The translations under genes and the position numbers were made by a program. This document shows, piece after piece, positions 1 to 10,700 of a stretch of 64,000 nucleotides of DNA. The stretch is taken from positions 1 to 64,000 of the forward strand of contig NZ_CAMLHC010000026.1 in the NCBI RefSeq assembly GCF_946479755.1, written 5' to 3'. Each line of letters opens with the position of its first letter. Positions within the stretch are counted from its first letter, which is position 1. The notes below the pieces were generated by a model. The model was not told the origin of the DNA. It was given only the letters and a program-made list of their open reading frames with translations, and searched no databases. The stretch is from an uncultured Chitinophaga sp. GTDB taxonomy: Bacteria > Bacteroidota > Bacteroidia > Chitinophagales > Chitinophagaceae.

Positions 1-3000
1 CCGGTGTCATTGAATGCCACCAGCAGTTGCGCTTTCTCTGCCGCAGTTATATAATTCAGTTCCTGTAATGTCGTATCAGGTGCTGCTACCGCCGATTCCA
101 GCAACGCCTCCAGGTGTCCGGCGAGGCGGACAATCCTGTTCCTTTCAAAAAGATCGCTGTTGTAAACCACGTTCATCACGAGCGCTTCTCCGGCATCGAT
201 AAACCTGAAATTGAGGTCAAATTTGCTGGTAGGATTTTCCTGCCCTGCGAACTCGGTGATGTGCAGACCGGTCAATTCAGGAGCAGTGTGCTGCTGCCGC
301 AAACCGTTATCCTGCAAAACCAGCATGACATCCATCAGCGGACTGCGGCTCCTGTCTCTTTGCAGTTCCAGCGCGTCGACCAGGTCATCGAAAGGATATA
401 CCTGGTGCTCATAAGCCGTCAGCGTACTCTTTCTGACTTCCTGCAGCAATTCGCGGAAACTGCCGGCACCGCTGAAACGGGAACGGAGCGCCAGCGTATT
501 GACATAAAAACCTATCTGGTCTTCGAGGTCCACATGTTCTCTGCCAGCCACCGGCGTGCCGATGACAATATCCTGCTGATGGGTATAACGGTAAAGCAAT
601 GCATTCAGCGTAGCCAACAGGCCCATAAACAAAGTGCATTCCTGTTCTGCCACCAGCGTTTTCAGCGCTTGTGTAAGACGGCTGTTGATCCTGTAATTCA
701 CTACGCCTCCATTGTGGGTCTTCACCGCAGGACGGGGGTAGTCTGCCGGGAGCTCCAGCACGGGCAGCTCATCTGCAAACTGTTGAAGCCAGTAGTTTTT
801 GTGTGCTTCCAAAGTATCTCCGCTCAACTGCTCCTGTTGCCAGGCGGCATAATCTTTATACTGGATGCGCAAGGGAGGCAACGGATCACCGGCACCGCCG
901 GCAAACGCGTGATAGTACCGGAGCAGACCGGCAACCAGCACGTTCATGGACCAGCCATCGCTGATAATATGGTGCATGACATAGGCAAATATCCACTTGT
1001 TGTCTGCTACCTGGTATAGCCCGGCCCGCACCAGCGGCCCTTCCGCAAGATCAAACGGTTCGGCTGCCGCTGCGGCTACCAGTTCTTTTGCTTTGCTGAG
1101 AGGATCGTTTTCTCTCCGCAGGTCGCATTGCGCCAGCGGACAAATAGCTTCGTGTGCAGGGTAAATATATTGTCTTACGCCATGGCGGGCATCTTCTGTA
1201 AAAATGGTACGCAGGCTCTCATGCCGGACAACGAGCGCTTTCAGGGCATTTTCCAGGGCGGGAGTGTTGAGCAAACCTTCAAACACATATGCGCCGGACA
1301 TGTTGTAAGCCGCGCCCGCGTTGCTCAGCTGGCTGATCGTCCAGAGGCGTTTCTGCGAAGAGGACAAAGCGTAGTTTTCCTGCTCCGCAACCGGGGCAAT
1401 GTAGCGATAGTCTGTGGTAAGGCTATCGCCCACCAGCTGCGCCTGTTCCCGGATAGAAGCGCATGAGAAAATGTCGCTGACCCGGAGGCTCACACCGAAC
1501 TCCCGTTGTATGCGGGCAATCAGTTGTATTGCCCGCAATGAATTGCCGCCAATGCTGAAGAAAGAGATGTTCCGGCTGACTGTTCTGTAACCAAGTATTT
1601 CTTTCCAGTATGCTGCCAGCGTTTCTTCCACCTGTCCTACCGGTAACGCCATCGTTTCCCCGCCCATGAGAACATCTTCAGGAAGCGGCAGCGCCTTACG
1701 GTCTACCTTCCCGTTGAGATTAAGCGGCAATGCGTCCAGGTGAATAAAATAAGACGGGATGAGCTGCGGATTCAGCGCCTGCTGCAGTGCTTCGCGGAAC
1801 CAGGCGGCGCTCCTGCTTTTACCGGTATAGTAAGCTACAAGGCTCACCAGGTTGTCATCCGCCTGATGCGTTTTTACTACAGCGTCTCCGATCTCTTCCA
1901 ATGCCAGGAGGGCACGCTCTATCTCTCCCAGCTCCACACGGATACCATTTACTTTTACCTGTGTATCCAGACGGCCGCAAATCTCAATAGTGCCGTCAGG
2001 TAAATAGCGGCCAAGATCACCGGTCTTATACACAATATCGCCTGCATTCCCGCCCAGAGGGTTGGGAACAAAATACTCCCTGGTCAGCGCCTCATTCCGG
2101 TAGTATCCTTTGGTCATGAAAGGTGTTTTAATATACACCTCTCCTTTTTCATTCGTTTTGCAGATACGCCCGTCTTTGACGATGGCGATAATAGTATTAC
2201 TGATAGGCCCGCCTACCGGCAGTATGCCAGACGGATGGCCGTGTAGTTCCGGTATCCTGTAAAAAGTTTTGACAAGGGTGGTTTCGGTAGGCCCATACAG
2301 GTTTACCAACGTTGCATGATCACCGGCTGCTGCACGCCAATGCTGAATATCCCTGGCATATAATATTTCTCCTGCCATCAGTATGTAACGCAGATGGTCC
2401 GGCCCAGCTGCTTCCTGCGTATTTAGCTGCAGTTCCCTGGTGAGTACCCTGAAAAGAGAAGGCACGCAGTGCATCATAGTGATTTCCGACTGCTTCAGCC
2501 ATTGCAACAATTGCAGGGGATTGTTTTTAATATTGGCCGGCGGGATACACAATACCCCTCCGGAAATCAGGGCCATAAAAATATCCCGGAGCGATGCGTC
2601 AAACGTGACCTGGGCCAACTGGCTGAAACGGAAAGTATCGTCTACGCCAAACTCATTTATTTCCCAATGGATAAAATGGCTCAGGCCCGCGTGTTTTCCT
2701 TCAATAGCTTTCCCGTCGCCGGTAGAACCGGAAGTGTAGAAAATATAATTGCTGCTGTCGCCGGTAACGGTCAGTGCCGGGTTCTCTCTCCACGAGCGCA
2801 TCTCTTCAAACAGTACTTCTTCGGGTGTTCCGTCCGCAACGCTATACAGCCTGATACGGTCCCCATCCACCAGGATAAGGTGCGCCACCTGCAGCTTCGT
2901 GGTTTCCAGGAAACGCAGGAAAGCATCTTTTGTGGATGGCGTCAGCACAACAATACCATCGAACGTTTCTTCAAAAATCTGGCGGAGGCGTTTCTCCGAG

Positions 3001-3260
3001 AAGGTGAGATCTACCGGCAGGTAAATGCCCCCGCTTTTAAACACCCCCAGTATGGTGGCCACGAGAGAAACCGAAGCAGGTATCACTACATTTACAATTC
3101 GGCCATGAGCGCCTACAGCCTGTAACAGGTGGGCCAGACGGTTCGCCAGTATATTCAGGGCAGCGAAAGTGATCGTTTCGCCATCATGCTCTATCGCAAT
3201 CCGGGAAGATCTTGTGTCGACGGTATGCTCAAAAATGGAATGAATTACTTTCTTGTCCAT
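1..3260 (-). CDS. Nonribosomal peptide synthetase, second subunit (A-PCP-C..., 3' end outside window)
   Basis: This frame is open from an ATG at 3260 to the window edge, about 1,086 residues. Domain order is adenylation (core YTSGSTG near residue 177, then NLYGPTE), peptidyl carrier protein (phosphopantetheine motif FFSIGGNSLRA near 569) and condensation (MHHIISDGWSM near 766, intact HHxxxDG). The edge falls just before the next A domain. The protein begins directly with an A domain, so it needs an upstream C domain in trans. The preceding synthetase ends in exactly such a C domain, followed by a broken A domain. Specificity positions read by eye give D-A-R-H-L-A-L-L-V, which I cannot assign. 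The gene is the last visible one of the minus-strand NRPS operon, 12 bp after the racemase gene. Confidence 0.93.
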   Translation of the reverse strand, partial: MDKKVIHSIFEHTVDTRSSRIAIEHDGETITFAALNILANRLAHLLQAVGAHGRIVNVVIPASVSLVATILGVFKSGGIYLPVDLTFSEKRLRQIFEETFDGIVVLTPSTKDAFLRFLETTKLQVAHLILVDGDRIRLYSVADGTPEEVLFEEMRSWRENPALTVTGDSSNYIFYTSGSTGDGKAIEGKHAGLSHFIHWEINEFGVDDTFRFSQLAQVTFDASLRDIFMALISGGVLCIPPANIKNNPLQLLQWLKQSEITMMHCVPSLFRVLTRELQLNTQEAAGPDHLRYILMAGEILYARDIQHWRAAAGDHATLVNLYGPTETTLVKTFYRIPELHGHPSGILPVGGPISNTIIAIVKDGRICKTNEKGEVYIKTPFMTKGYYRNEALTREYFVPNPLGGNAGDIVYKTGDLGRYLPDGTIEICGRLDTQVKVNGIRVELGEIERALLALEEIGDAVVKTHQADDNLVSLVAYYTGKSRSAAWFREALQQALNPQLIPSYFIHLDALPLNLNGKVDRKALPLPEDVLMGGETMALPVGQVEETLAAYWKEILGYRTVSRNISFFSIGGNSLRAIQLIARIQREFGVSLRVSDIFSCASIREQAQLVGDSLTTDYRYIAPVAEQENYALSSSQKRLWTISQLSNAGAAYNMSGAYVFEGLLNTPALENALKALVVRHESLRTIFTEDARHGVRQYIYPAHEAICPLAQCDLRRENDPLSKAKELVAAAAAEPFDLAEGPLVRAGLYQVADNKWIFAYVMHHIISDGWSMNVLVAGLLRYYHAFAGGAGDPLPPLRIQYKDYAAWQQEQLSGDTLEAHKNYWLQQFADELPVLELPADYPRPAVKTHNGGVVNYRINSRLTQALKTLVAEQECTLFMGLLATLNALLYRYTHQQDIVIGTPVAGREHVDLEDQIGFYVNTLALRSRFSGAGSFRELLQEVRKSTLTAYEHQVYPFDDLVDALELQRDRSRSPLMDVMLVLQDNGLRQQHTAPELTGLHITEFAGQENPTSKFDLNFRFIDAGEALVMNVVYNSDLFERNRIVRLAGHLEALLESAVAAPDTTLQELNYITAAEKAQLLVAFNDT

Positions 3261-3272
3261 TAAACTATTCTT

Positions 3273-4001
3273 TTAAATCTTTACAAAATCGCTGTGATAA
3301 CAATAATCCACCGTTTCCCTGGCCAGCAGGTCCAGCATATCCAGGTACGGGAAGTCAACGCTGGCGGCATCTACGCCTACAGACACTTCGGTGCAGCCTC
3401 CGATAATGAGGTCTACGTTCAATGCGCCCAACTCCCGGAAAGCAGTTAACATCAGGACTCTTGCCTCATCGGAAATATGGGCGGACTTAAACCCGTTTTT
3501 CATATACACGGCACGCATAAACAATTCTTCCTGTTTGCGCAGCGGAAGTGTCACCACCTCCACGCCGCAATCTTTCAGCGCTTTATGAAACAGGCCGGTT
3601 TTTACGGTTCCCGTAGTGGCCAGCAAACCAACTCTTGTTACGCGCGGATGCTCATCACGGAGATATTCACCGATCAGCTGAAAAGGATTAATAATACGGG
3701 CACCGGTATACGGAAAAATCTGGTCGAAATAATAGTAGGCAGTCATGCAACCCATCGCAATCACTTCTACCTGATTGTTATTAAACAGATCGATCGATTT
3801 CAACAGGCTGCTTACAGGAGACGGCTCGTTGTAGATGATGGCCCTGGTGCGGTCCGGTGTTATGGAGTTATTATGAAAAATAATTTCCAGGAACTCCTGG
3901 TCTGTTATCGCAGGCGAGTAATCGATTATCTTTTTGAGTAAAAAAGATCCTGCGCGGGACCCCATACCTCCAATAATACCTAGTTTCTTTTTTTTGTACA
4001 T
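3273..4001 (-). CDS. Aspartate/glutamate racemase family protein
   Basis: Cofactor-independent racemase of the Asp/Glu family, expected to use two opposing cysteines to interconvert L and D acidic amino acids. Both are visible: MGCMTAYYYF in the N-terminal half and IIGGCTEVSVG in the C-terminal half. The N-terminal LGIIGGMGS loop is also typical. The chosen ATG (4001) puts the GIIGG motif six residues from the start, as is usual. An alternative ATG at 4049 overlaps the NRPS stop by 11 bp and adds 16 unconserved residues. The gene lies between two NRPS genes on the same strand, so a role in supplying a D-amino acid monomer (D-Asp or D-Glu) to the assembly line is inferred. The actual substrate cannot be read from the sequence. 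Confidence 0.88.
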   Translation of the reverse strand: MYKKKKLGIIGGMGSRAGSFLLKKIIDYSPAITDQEFLEIIFHNNSITPDRTRAIIYNEPSPVSSLLKSIDLFNNNQVEVIAMGCMTAYYYFDQIFPYTGARIINPFQLIGEYLRDEHPRVTRVGLLATTGTVKTGLFHKALKDCGVEVVTLPLRKQEELFMRAVYMKNGFKSAHISDEARVLMLTAFRELGALNVDLIIGGCTEVSVGVDAASVDFPYLDMLDLLARETVDYCYHSDFVKI

Positions 4002-4038
4002 AAGATGACGCTTTAGGGATACCGGAATATGATAATGC

Positions 4039-4740
4039 TCAGAATTCATTGCTCAATTCGGCGCTGAATAACGCAGAGATGGCATGGGATGTGGAAGAAA
4101 CGGCCCGGTGTGCCAGCATTTTTGTGTAAATACTTTCCGGCGTGAGTGCCTGTACGTCCATCAGTTGGCTGATAAATCGCGGCACGTCGCCCTGCTGATA
4201 GGCCGCCACATCGCAGGCAACACAGGTCACCAGTGATGAATGAGGAATAAAGAGTAACGGGAGATGCGTAGCTGCCGGCGCCGGCACCGCAAAGGCAGTC
4301 TGACCGGCATCATCATTGTGGGCCAGATTGCCAGCCGGATACCGCTTACGCTGCTGTACAAAAAGCACAAGTACATCATCATCAATGACAACATCGCTTT
4401 TCGCTGTCTGCGCAGCAGCCGTCACCAACCATACGGCCCCGGCTTTCCAGGCTGCCAGCACACATATGCTGTGCCATTGTGCTTCTGTCAGTGTAATGGA
4501 AACCACCTGCCCCGGTTTTACCTGCAGCTGTTGTTGCAGGAATACGGCCATACGATTGACCATTTCATTCACCTCGCGGCAGGTGAGCCGGCTGTGTCCC
4601 AACTCTGCTGCCGGCATATCCGGCGCGATGGCCGCTGCCTCTTCCAGCAGGGCGATAACGGTTTTACCTTCCGGATACAGGTCAGTGGGCTCATTCCAGG
4701 CGGATAAAAGGCGGTGTTTCTCTACTGCATCCTGGTAATC
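4039..4740 (-). other. Remnant adenylation domain at the C-terminus of the giant NRPS
   Basis: After the sixth C domain the frame continues for about 235 residues that start like an A domain: LTCREVNEM resembles core A1 and AAWKAGAVWLV resembles core A2. It then lacks the YTSGSTG loop, the GEALP-type motif, the YGPTE motif, the TGD motif and any carrier protein. It therefore cannot adenylate. The partner A domain appears to be the one that opens the second synthetase at 3260. Whether the remnant serves as a docking tail is unknown. Confidence 0.75.
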
Positions 4741-7700
4741 CAGCAAATACAGCACTGTCGCAGGGTTATTGACAATACTGTTCAAAAGGCGCTCCAGGTC
4801 GGCCATAATTCCTTCTACGGTGGCAGCATCAAACAAATCTGCATTATAGATAATGCTAAGATGCAATGCGTCTGCTACCTCTGCGAAACTGAAAGTCAGG
4901 TCGAATTTGCTCCGGGTGGCTCCTGTGCTGCCATAAGGGCTTACCTTCAGGTTGCCCAGTGACTGCTCCGCCTCTCCGATGCCTATTTTGTCGCGCTGCA
5001 ATATGATATTTACATCAAACAGGGGGCTTCTGCTTCTGTCCCGTTGCAGCTCCAATGCATTGGTAAGATGTTCAAACGGATAATGCTGATGTTCAAACGC
5101 TCCCATAGTAGCCTGTTTAACCTGCTGCAACAGCTCCAGGAAACTGTCTTCTCCCCTGAGCCTGGTCCTGATGGCGAGCGTATTTACATAGAAGCCTATC
5201 TGTCCTTCCAGGTCCACATGCTCTCTGCCGGCTACCGGCGTACCCAGGATAATATCTTCCTGGTCGCTGTAGCGGTACAACAATGTGTTTACTGCGGCCA
5301 GCAAACCGGTAAACAATGTACTGCCCTGTTCGTGTACCAGGGAAAGCACCTCATTGTATAACTGCTTGCTGAAGATCTTACTGACAACGGCGCCGCGATG
5401 GGTTTTAACAGCGGGGCGTGCGTTGGACATGGGCAACTGCAATACGGGCAGCTCACCTTCAAACTGCCGCAGCCACCAGTTCTTATGATGCTCCATCGCC
5501 GCACCCTGCATTAATTTCTGCTGCCATACTGTGTAGTCCTTGTATTGGATGCGCAGCGGATTTAAAATACCGCCGGCCTCCTTGTTTACCTGCCATCTGT
5601 AAAGCAACATCAACTCTTTCAGCAAAATATTCATCGACCAGCCATCGCTGATAATATGATGCATGATATAGCTAAAGACCCACTTGTCCTGTTCCAGCTG
5701 ATAAAGCGAAACACGCAGCAATGGCCCGGTCTTCAGGTCGAATGGTTTCAATACATCTTCCTGTATGCGTTCATGTACGGTCGCTTTCTGTTGCACCGCG
5801 GATGTCAGATCGTGATAAGTGATGCGGAACCCTGATTGTTCCGGGAGAAGAATACGCTGTCTCACCACTCCTTTTTCATTGGTGGCAAACACGGTGCGCA
5901 GGCTTTCGTGACGGCTGATCAGCGCCGTGAATGCCAGCTCCAACGCAGCGCAGTCCAGCGGCCCATCGAAAATATAAACGCCCGGGATATTATAGGCAAC
6001 GTTGCTCTCCTCAAACTGGCAGGCAACCCATAACAGATGTTGGGAAAATGACACCGGGTAGTCAGCCTGCACGGGCACCGGCTCAATAGCGACAAAGGCC
6101 TGCTTCTGCGTATTAGACAACAGGGCCGCCTGTGCCTGTAATTCAGCATGGCTGAACAAATCTTTTAAAGACAGCTTCACATCAAATACCTGGTGTATCC
6201 TGCTGGCCAGACGGGTGGCCTTGAGGCTATGGCCGCCGAGATCGAAGAAGTTGTCTCTAACGCCTATGCGGTCCTTCCCTAGTATCTCCTGCCAGATACG
6301 CACCAGTTTTTCTTCTGTATCTGTACCTGCCGCTACGTATTCCACCTCGCTATGCTGGCCGGACGGGTCGGGAAGCTGCTTTTTATCCAGCTTTCCGTTG
6401 GCCGTTAACGGCAGCGCTGCCAGCGGAATATAATAGGCGGGCAGCATATAACCAGGAAGGGTATGGCCCAGGAAGGCTTTTAAACCTGTTACCGGCACGT
6501 CTTCGCTTTTGCCTACGACGTAAGCCACCAGCTCTTTCTCTCCATCGGTATTTACTTTGGCGATCACCACCGCCGCTTCAATAGCTGCATGTTTCAGCAG
6601 GGCGCTTTCTATTTCGCCCAGCTCTATACGGTGACCACGTATCTTTACCTGGTCGTCTTTGCGGCCAAGGTAATCGATGTTGCCGTCCGGCAGCCAACGT
6701 CCCAGGTCACCCGTCTTATACAGCCGTGCACCCGCAATGAACGGATGCGGTATAAACTTCCCGCTGGTCAGTTCCGGCTTGTTCAGGTAACCGCGTGACA
6801 AGCCGCTGCCGCTGATACAAATCTCACCGGCAACACCACAGGGTTGCAGGCGTCCGTGGTCGTTAACGATATATACCTGCGTATCTGCAATAGGCTTACC
6901 GATCAGAATGGGTCCGCCGTTCTTAATACGATAGATCGTACTATAGGTGGTATCTTCTGAAGGGCCATACAGGTTGCGCACTTCCATCCTTTCCGTATCC
7001 AGTCCCGCCACCACTTTGGCCGGGATAGGTTCTCCCGCCATATTCAGCACGGTAACCGCTCCCAGGTCGGCCCCTTCGTTCAGCAACGTGTTTACCACGC
7101 TGGGAACGGTATTGAGCAGCACTTTTTCACCCTGGTGCAGGTTCGCTGTTATAGACAACGCACTGTCCAGCAGGCGGATCTTTTTACCGGTGCTCAGCGT
7201 ATAAAATATTTCAAATACCGACAGGTCAAAACAGATGGACGTAACAGCCAGCACTATGTCAAAACAGGACGCTGCAAATTCCTCTTCGCACCAGTTGATG
7301 AACGCGTGGGCATTACGGTGTTCTATCATCACGCCTTTCGGGTGGCCTGTAGAGCCGGAGGTGTAGATCACATAGGCAAGGTCGGACGCATCGGTCACCG
7401 GCGACAGGTCGGTGGTACGGTAATGTGCGGACTCCCGCAGGAAAGCGGCCAGCTCAGGCCCGTCCACTACCACCCGGCAGTTACTGTCTGCCAGCAGGTA
7501 GTCGATACGTTCCTGTGGGTAAGCCGGGTCAATTGGCACATAAGCGCCACCGGATTTTAATATGCCCAGCAGTACAGCTATCAGCCATTCGCTGCGGTCC
7601 AGCTTTACCCCTATCAGTTCTCCACGCCGGATATTGTACTTATCGCGCAGATAATGCCCGAACCGGTTCGATTCCCCGTGTAGTGCAGCATAGGTAAAGC

Positions 7701-10700
7701 TGCCGCCGGCTGCTTCTACTGCCACCTGTTGCGGTGTGCGGCGCACCTGTGCTTCGAACAGCTGCGACAGGGTTTGGCTCGCCGGTTTGCCGGAGGCCGT
7801 ATCATTAAAAACAGTCAGCAGCTGATGTTTCTCTGCCGCACTTAAATAATCCAGCTCTTTCAGTGCCTGCGCAGGCTCCGCTGCAATGGCCGCCAGCAGT
7901 TGCTGCAGGTGGCCGCTCAAACGGCTGATGGTAGCATGTGCGTAGATATCGCTGTTGTAGGTCAGCGACAAACGGATGCTGTCCGCCTGTTCGGAAAAAT
8001 CGAACAGCAGGTCGAATTTACTCAGCTGGCGGCCTTCACGGTTAAACTCTTTTACAGCCATATCACCCTCCTGCGGAGCGGCGACTGCTGTCTGCTCGTT
8101 GTTCTGCAATACCACCATCACATCGAACAGCGCGCTGCGGCTCATGTCTCGCTGCAGTTCCAGCGCATCCACCAGTTCGTCGAAAGGATACAGCTGGTGC
8201 TCATAAGCTCCCAGCGTGGTCGTTTTCACCTGCCGGAGCAGCTCCCGGAAGCTCCGGTCACCGTCGATATGTGTACGCAACGCCAGCGTGTTGATATAAA
8301 AACCAATCTGGTCTTCCAGGTCCGCATGTTCCCTGCCGGCCACCGGGCTGCCGATGATAATATCCGGCTGACTGGTATAACGGTACAACAAGGCATTCAC
8401 TGCTGCCAGCAGCCCCATAAAAAGGGTGCCGCCCTCTTCCTGCACCAGCACCCGCAAGCCCGCTGTGGCCGCAGCTCCGATGCTGGCATGCACTACGCCG
8501 CCGTTATAGGTCTTCACCGCTGGGCGTAGCTGGTCTGCCGGCAGTTCCAATACCGGCAGTTCTCCCGCAAACTGGGACAGCCACCACGCTTTATGCGCCT
8601 GCAGCCCCTCTCCGTTTAACTGTGACTGCTGCCAGCTGGCGTAGTCTTTATACTGGATACGCAGCGGCTCCCGCTGCAACGCTTCACCCCGGCTGTGCGC
8701 ATAATAATACTGCAACAGTTCCCGCCGCAAGACATTCATGGACCAGCCATCGCTGATAATATGATGCATCGCATAAACAAACACCCAGCTGGCGTCGGCC
8801 ACCTGGTACAGGGAGGCTCGCAGCAGCGGGCCGGTGCCCAGGTTAAAAGGCGTCAGCGCCGTTTCTTCGATGCATTCTTCCAGCAGTCCTGCCGGTGCAT
8901 GGCGGAGATCCTGTTCCCTTATGCGGAAACGTAACGCTTCAGCGGTAAGCACCACCTGCGCAACGCTGCCGTCCTCATCTTCCCGGAAGATGGTCCGCAG
9001 GCTTTCATGACGCGCTACCAGTTGCTCAAATGCATATACCAGCGAGGCCCGGTTAAAGTTGCCCTCAAAGCGGCACACTCCCGGCATATTGTACGCCATG
9101 CTGCCCTCTTCAAACTGGCTGAGCACCCACAAACGCCGCTGTGCTGCAGACAACGGATAGCTGTCCCGTGTTTCGGCAAGCGCGATGGCGGTAAAGGCAT
9201 CTTCTCCTGACCCGCTGATCAGCAACGCCTGTTCTTCCAGCGTAGCGGCAGTGAATAAGTCCTTTAAGCGCAGCTTCACATCAAAGGCCCGGTGGACAAG
9301 ACTTACCAGCCGTGTAGCCTTGAGGCTATGCCCTCCCAGGTCGAAGAAATTATCTTTCGTACTGATTTTTTCTTTCCCTAAAATCTCCTGCCAGATAGCT
9401 ACCAGCTTTTCTTCTGTACTATTACGGGCAGCCACATACGCTACCGTGCTTTCCATGCCCAGCCCTTCCGGGTCCGGCAGCTGCCGCCGGTCCAGTTTCC
9501 CGTTGCTGGTAATGGGCAAAGCTTCCAGTGGCACATAGCAGGAAGGGACCATATAAGCGGGCAGTATTTTGCTGAGATGACTTTTTAGTACCGCCATCTG
9601 CAAATCAGGCTGACATACCACATAAGCCACCAGGTCTTTTTCGCCACGCGGGTTTGTTTTAGCCACAACAGCAGCACCATTTACGCCGGGACAAGCGGCC
9701 AGGGCGGTCTCTATTTCTCCCGGTTCTATGCGGTAACCGCGGACCTTGACCTGCTCATCCTTCCTGCCGATGTATTCTATGTTGCCATCCGGCAACCAGC
9801 GGCCAAGATCTCCGGTGCGGTACAATACCTGTCCGTCCATGAATGGATGGGGGATAAACTTTTCAGCGGTAAGGTCCGGCCGGTGCAGGTATCCCCTGGC
9901 CATACCGGTGCCGCCAATGCATATTTCACCCGGCACGCCAAAAGCAGTGAGTGCCTGGCGGTTATCGAGTATATAAATACTGCTGTTGTGAATAGGTTTT
10001 CCGATAGACGGAATTTTCTTCAGTGCGGCGGCATTGTTCTTTTCCAGCATGATGGTGGTCACCACATGGGTTTCTGCCGGCCCGTAGTGGTTATGCAGCA
10101 CCAGGTCGCTGTTATGCAGCAGATCAATAAACGAAGCGCCTAATATCAGCTGCTCGCCGGCTACGATAATATGTCTAACGACACCGGCTATATGAGAAAG
10201 GAAGTACGCTTCCTCCATTAATAGTTTAAAATAAGCGGTAGGCAGGAAAATAGTGTCCAGCTGGTGCTGAACAATAAAATCCACCAGTGCTGTGACGTCT
10301 TTCTTTTTATCTTCCGCTATCGGGTATAAAGTGGCGCCTCTTAACAGGGTAGTAAATATTTCCTGGAAAGACACATCAAAACTTACGCTGGCAAACTGCA
10401 ACACCGACTTCACCTCACCTTCCGGGAACAGGCCGATATGGTAATTCATGAGGTTAACCATAGCCCGGTGTTTCATCATAATCCCCTTCGGGTTGCCGGT
10501 AGATCCGGACGTGTAAATCACATATACAAGATGCTCCGGATGTAAGGAAGCATATACCGGCAGGGCAGCATACTCCGCTTCCTGTAGCAGGAACCTTTCA
10601 TAGAATGCCGCATCAATGGAAACCAGGCATTTGCTGTCCTGCTCCATATAGCGGGCCCTTTCCGGCGGATAATCCGGGTCTATCGGTAAATAGGCGGCGC

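Noticed and set aside
114..1019. Long plus-strand ORFs opposite the NRPS genes (for example 301 codons here, 209 codons at 7900 and 14149)
   Set aside because: They are antisense shadows of C domains; copies recur exactly with the NRPS repeat and have no family features.
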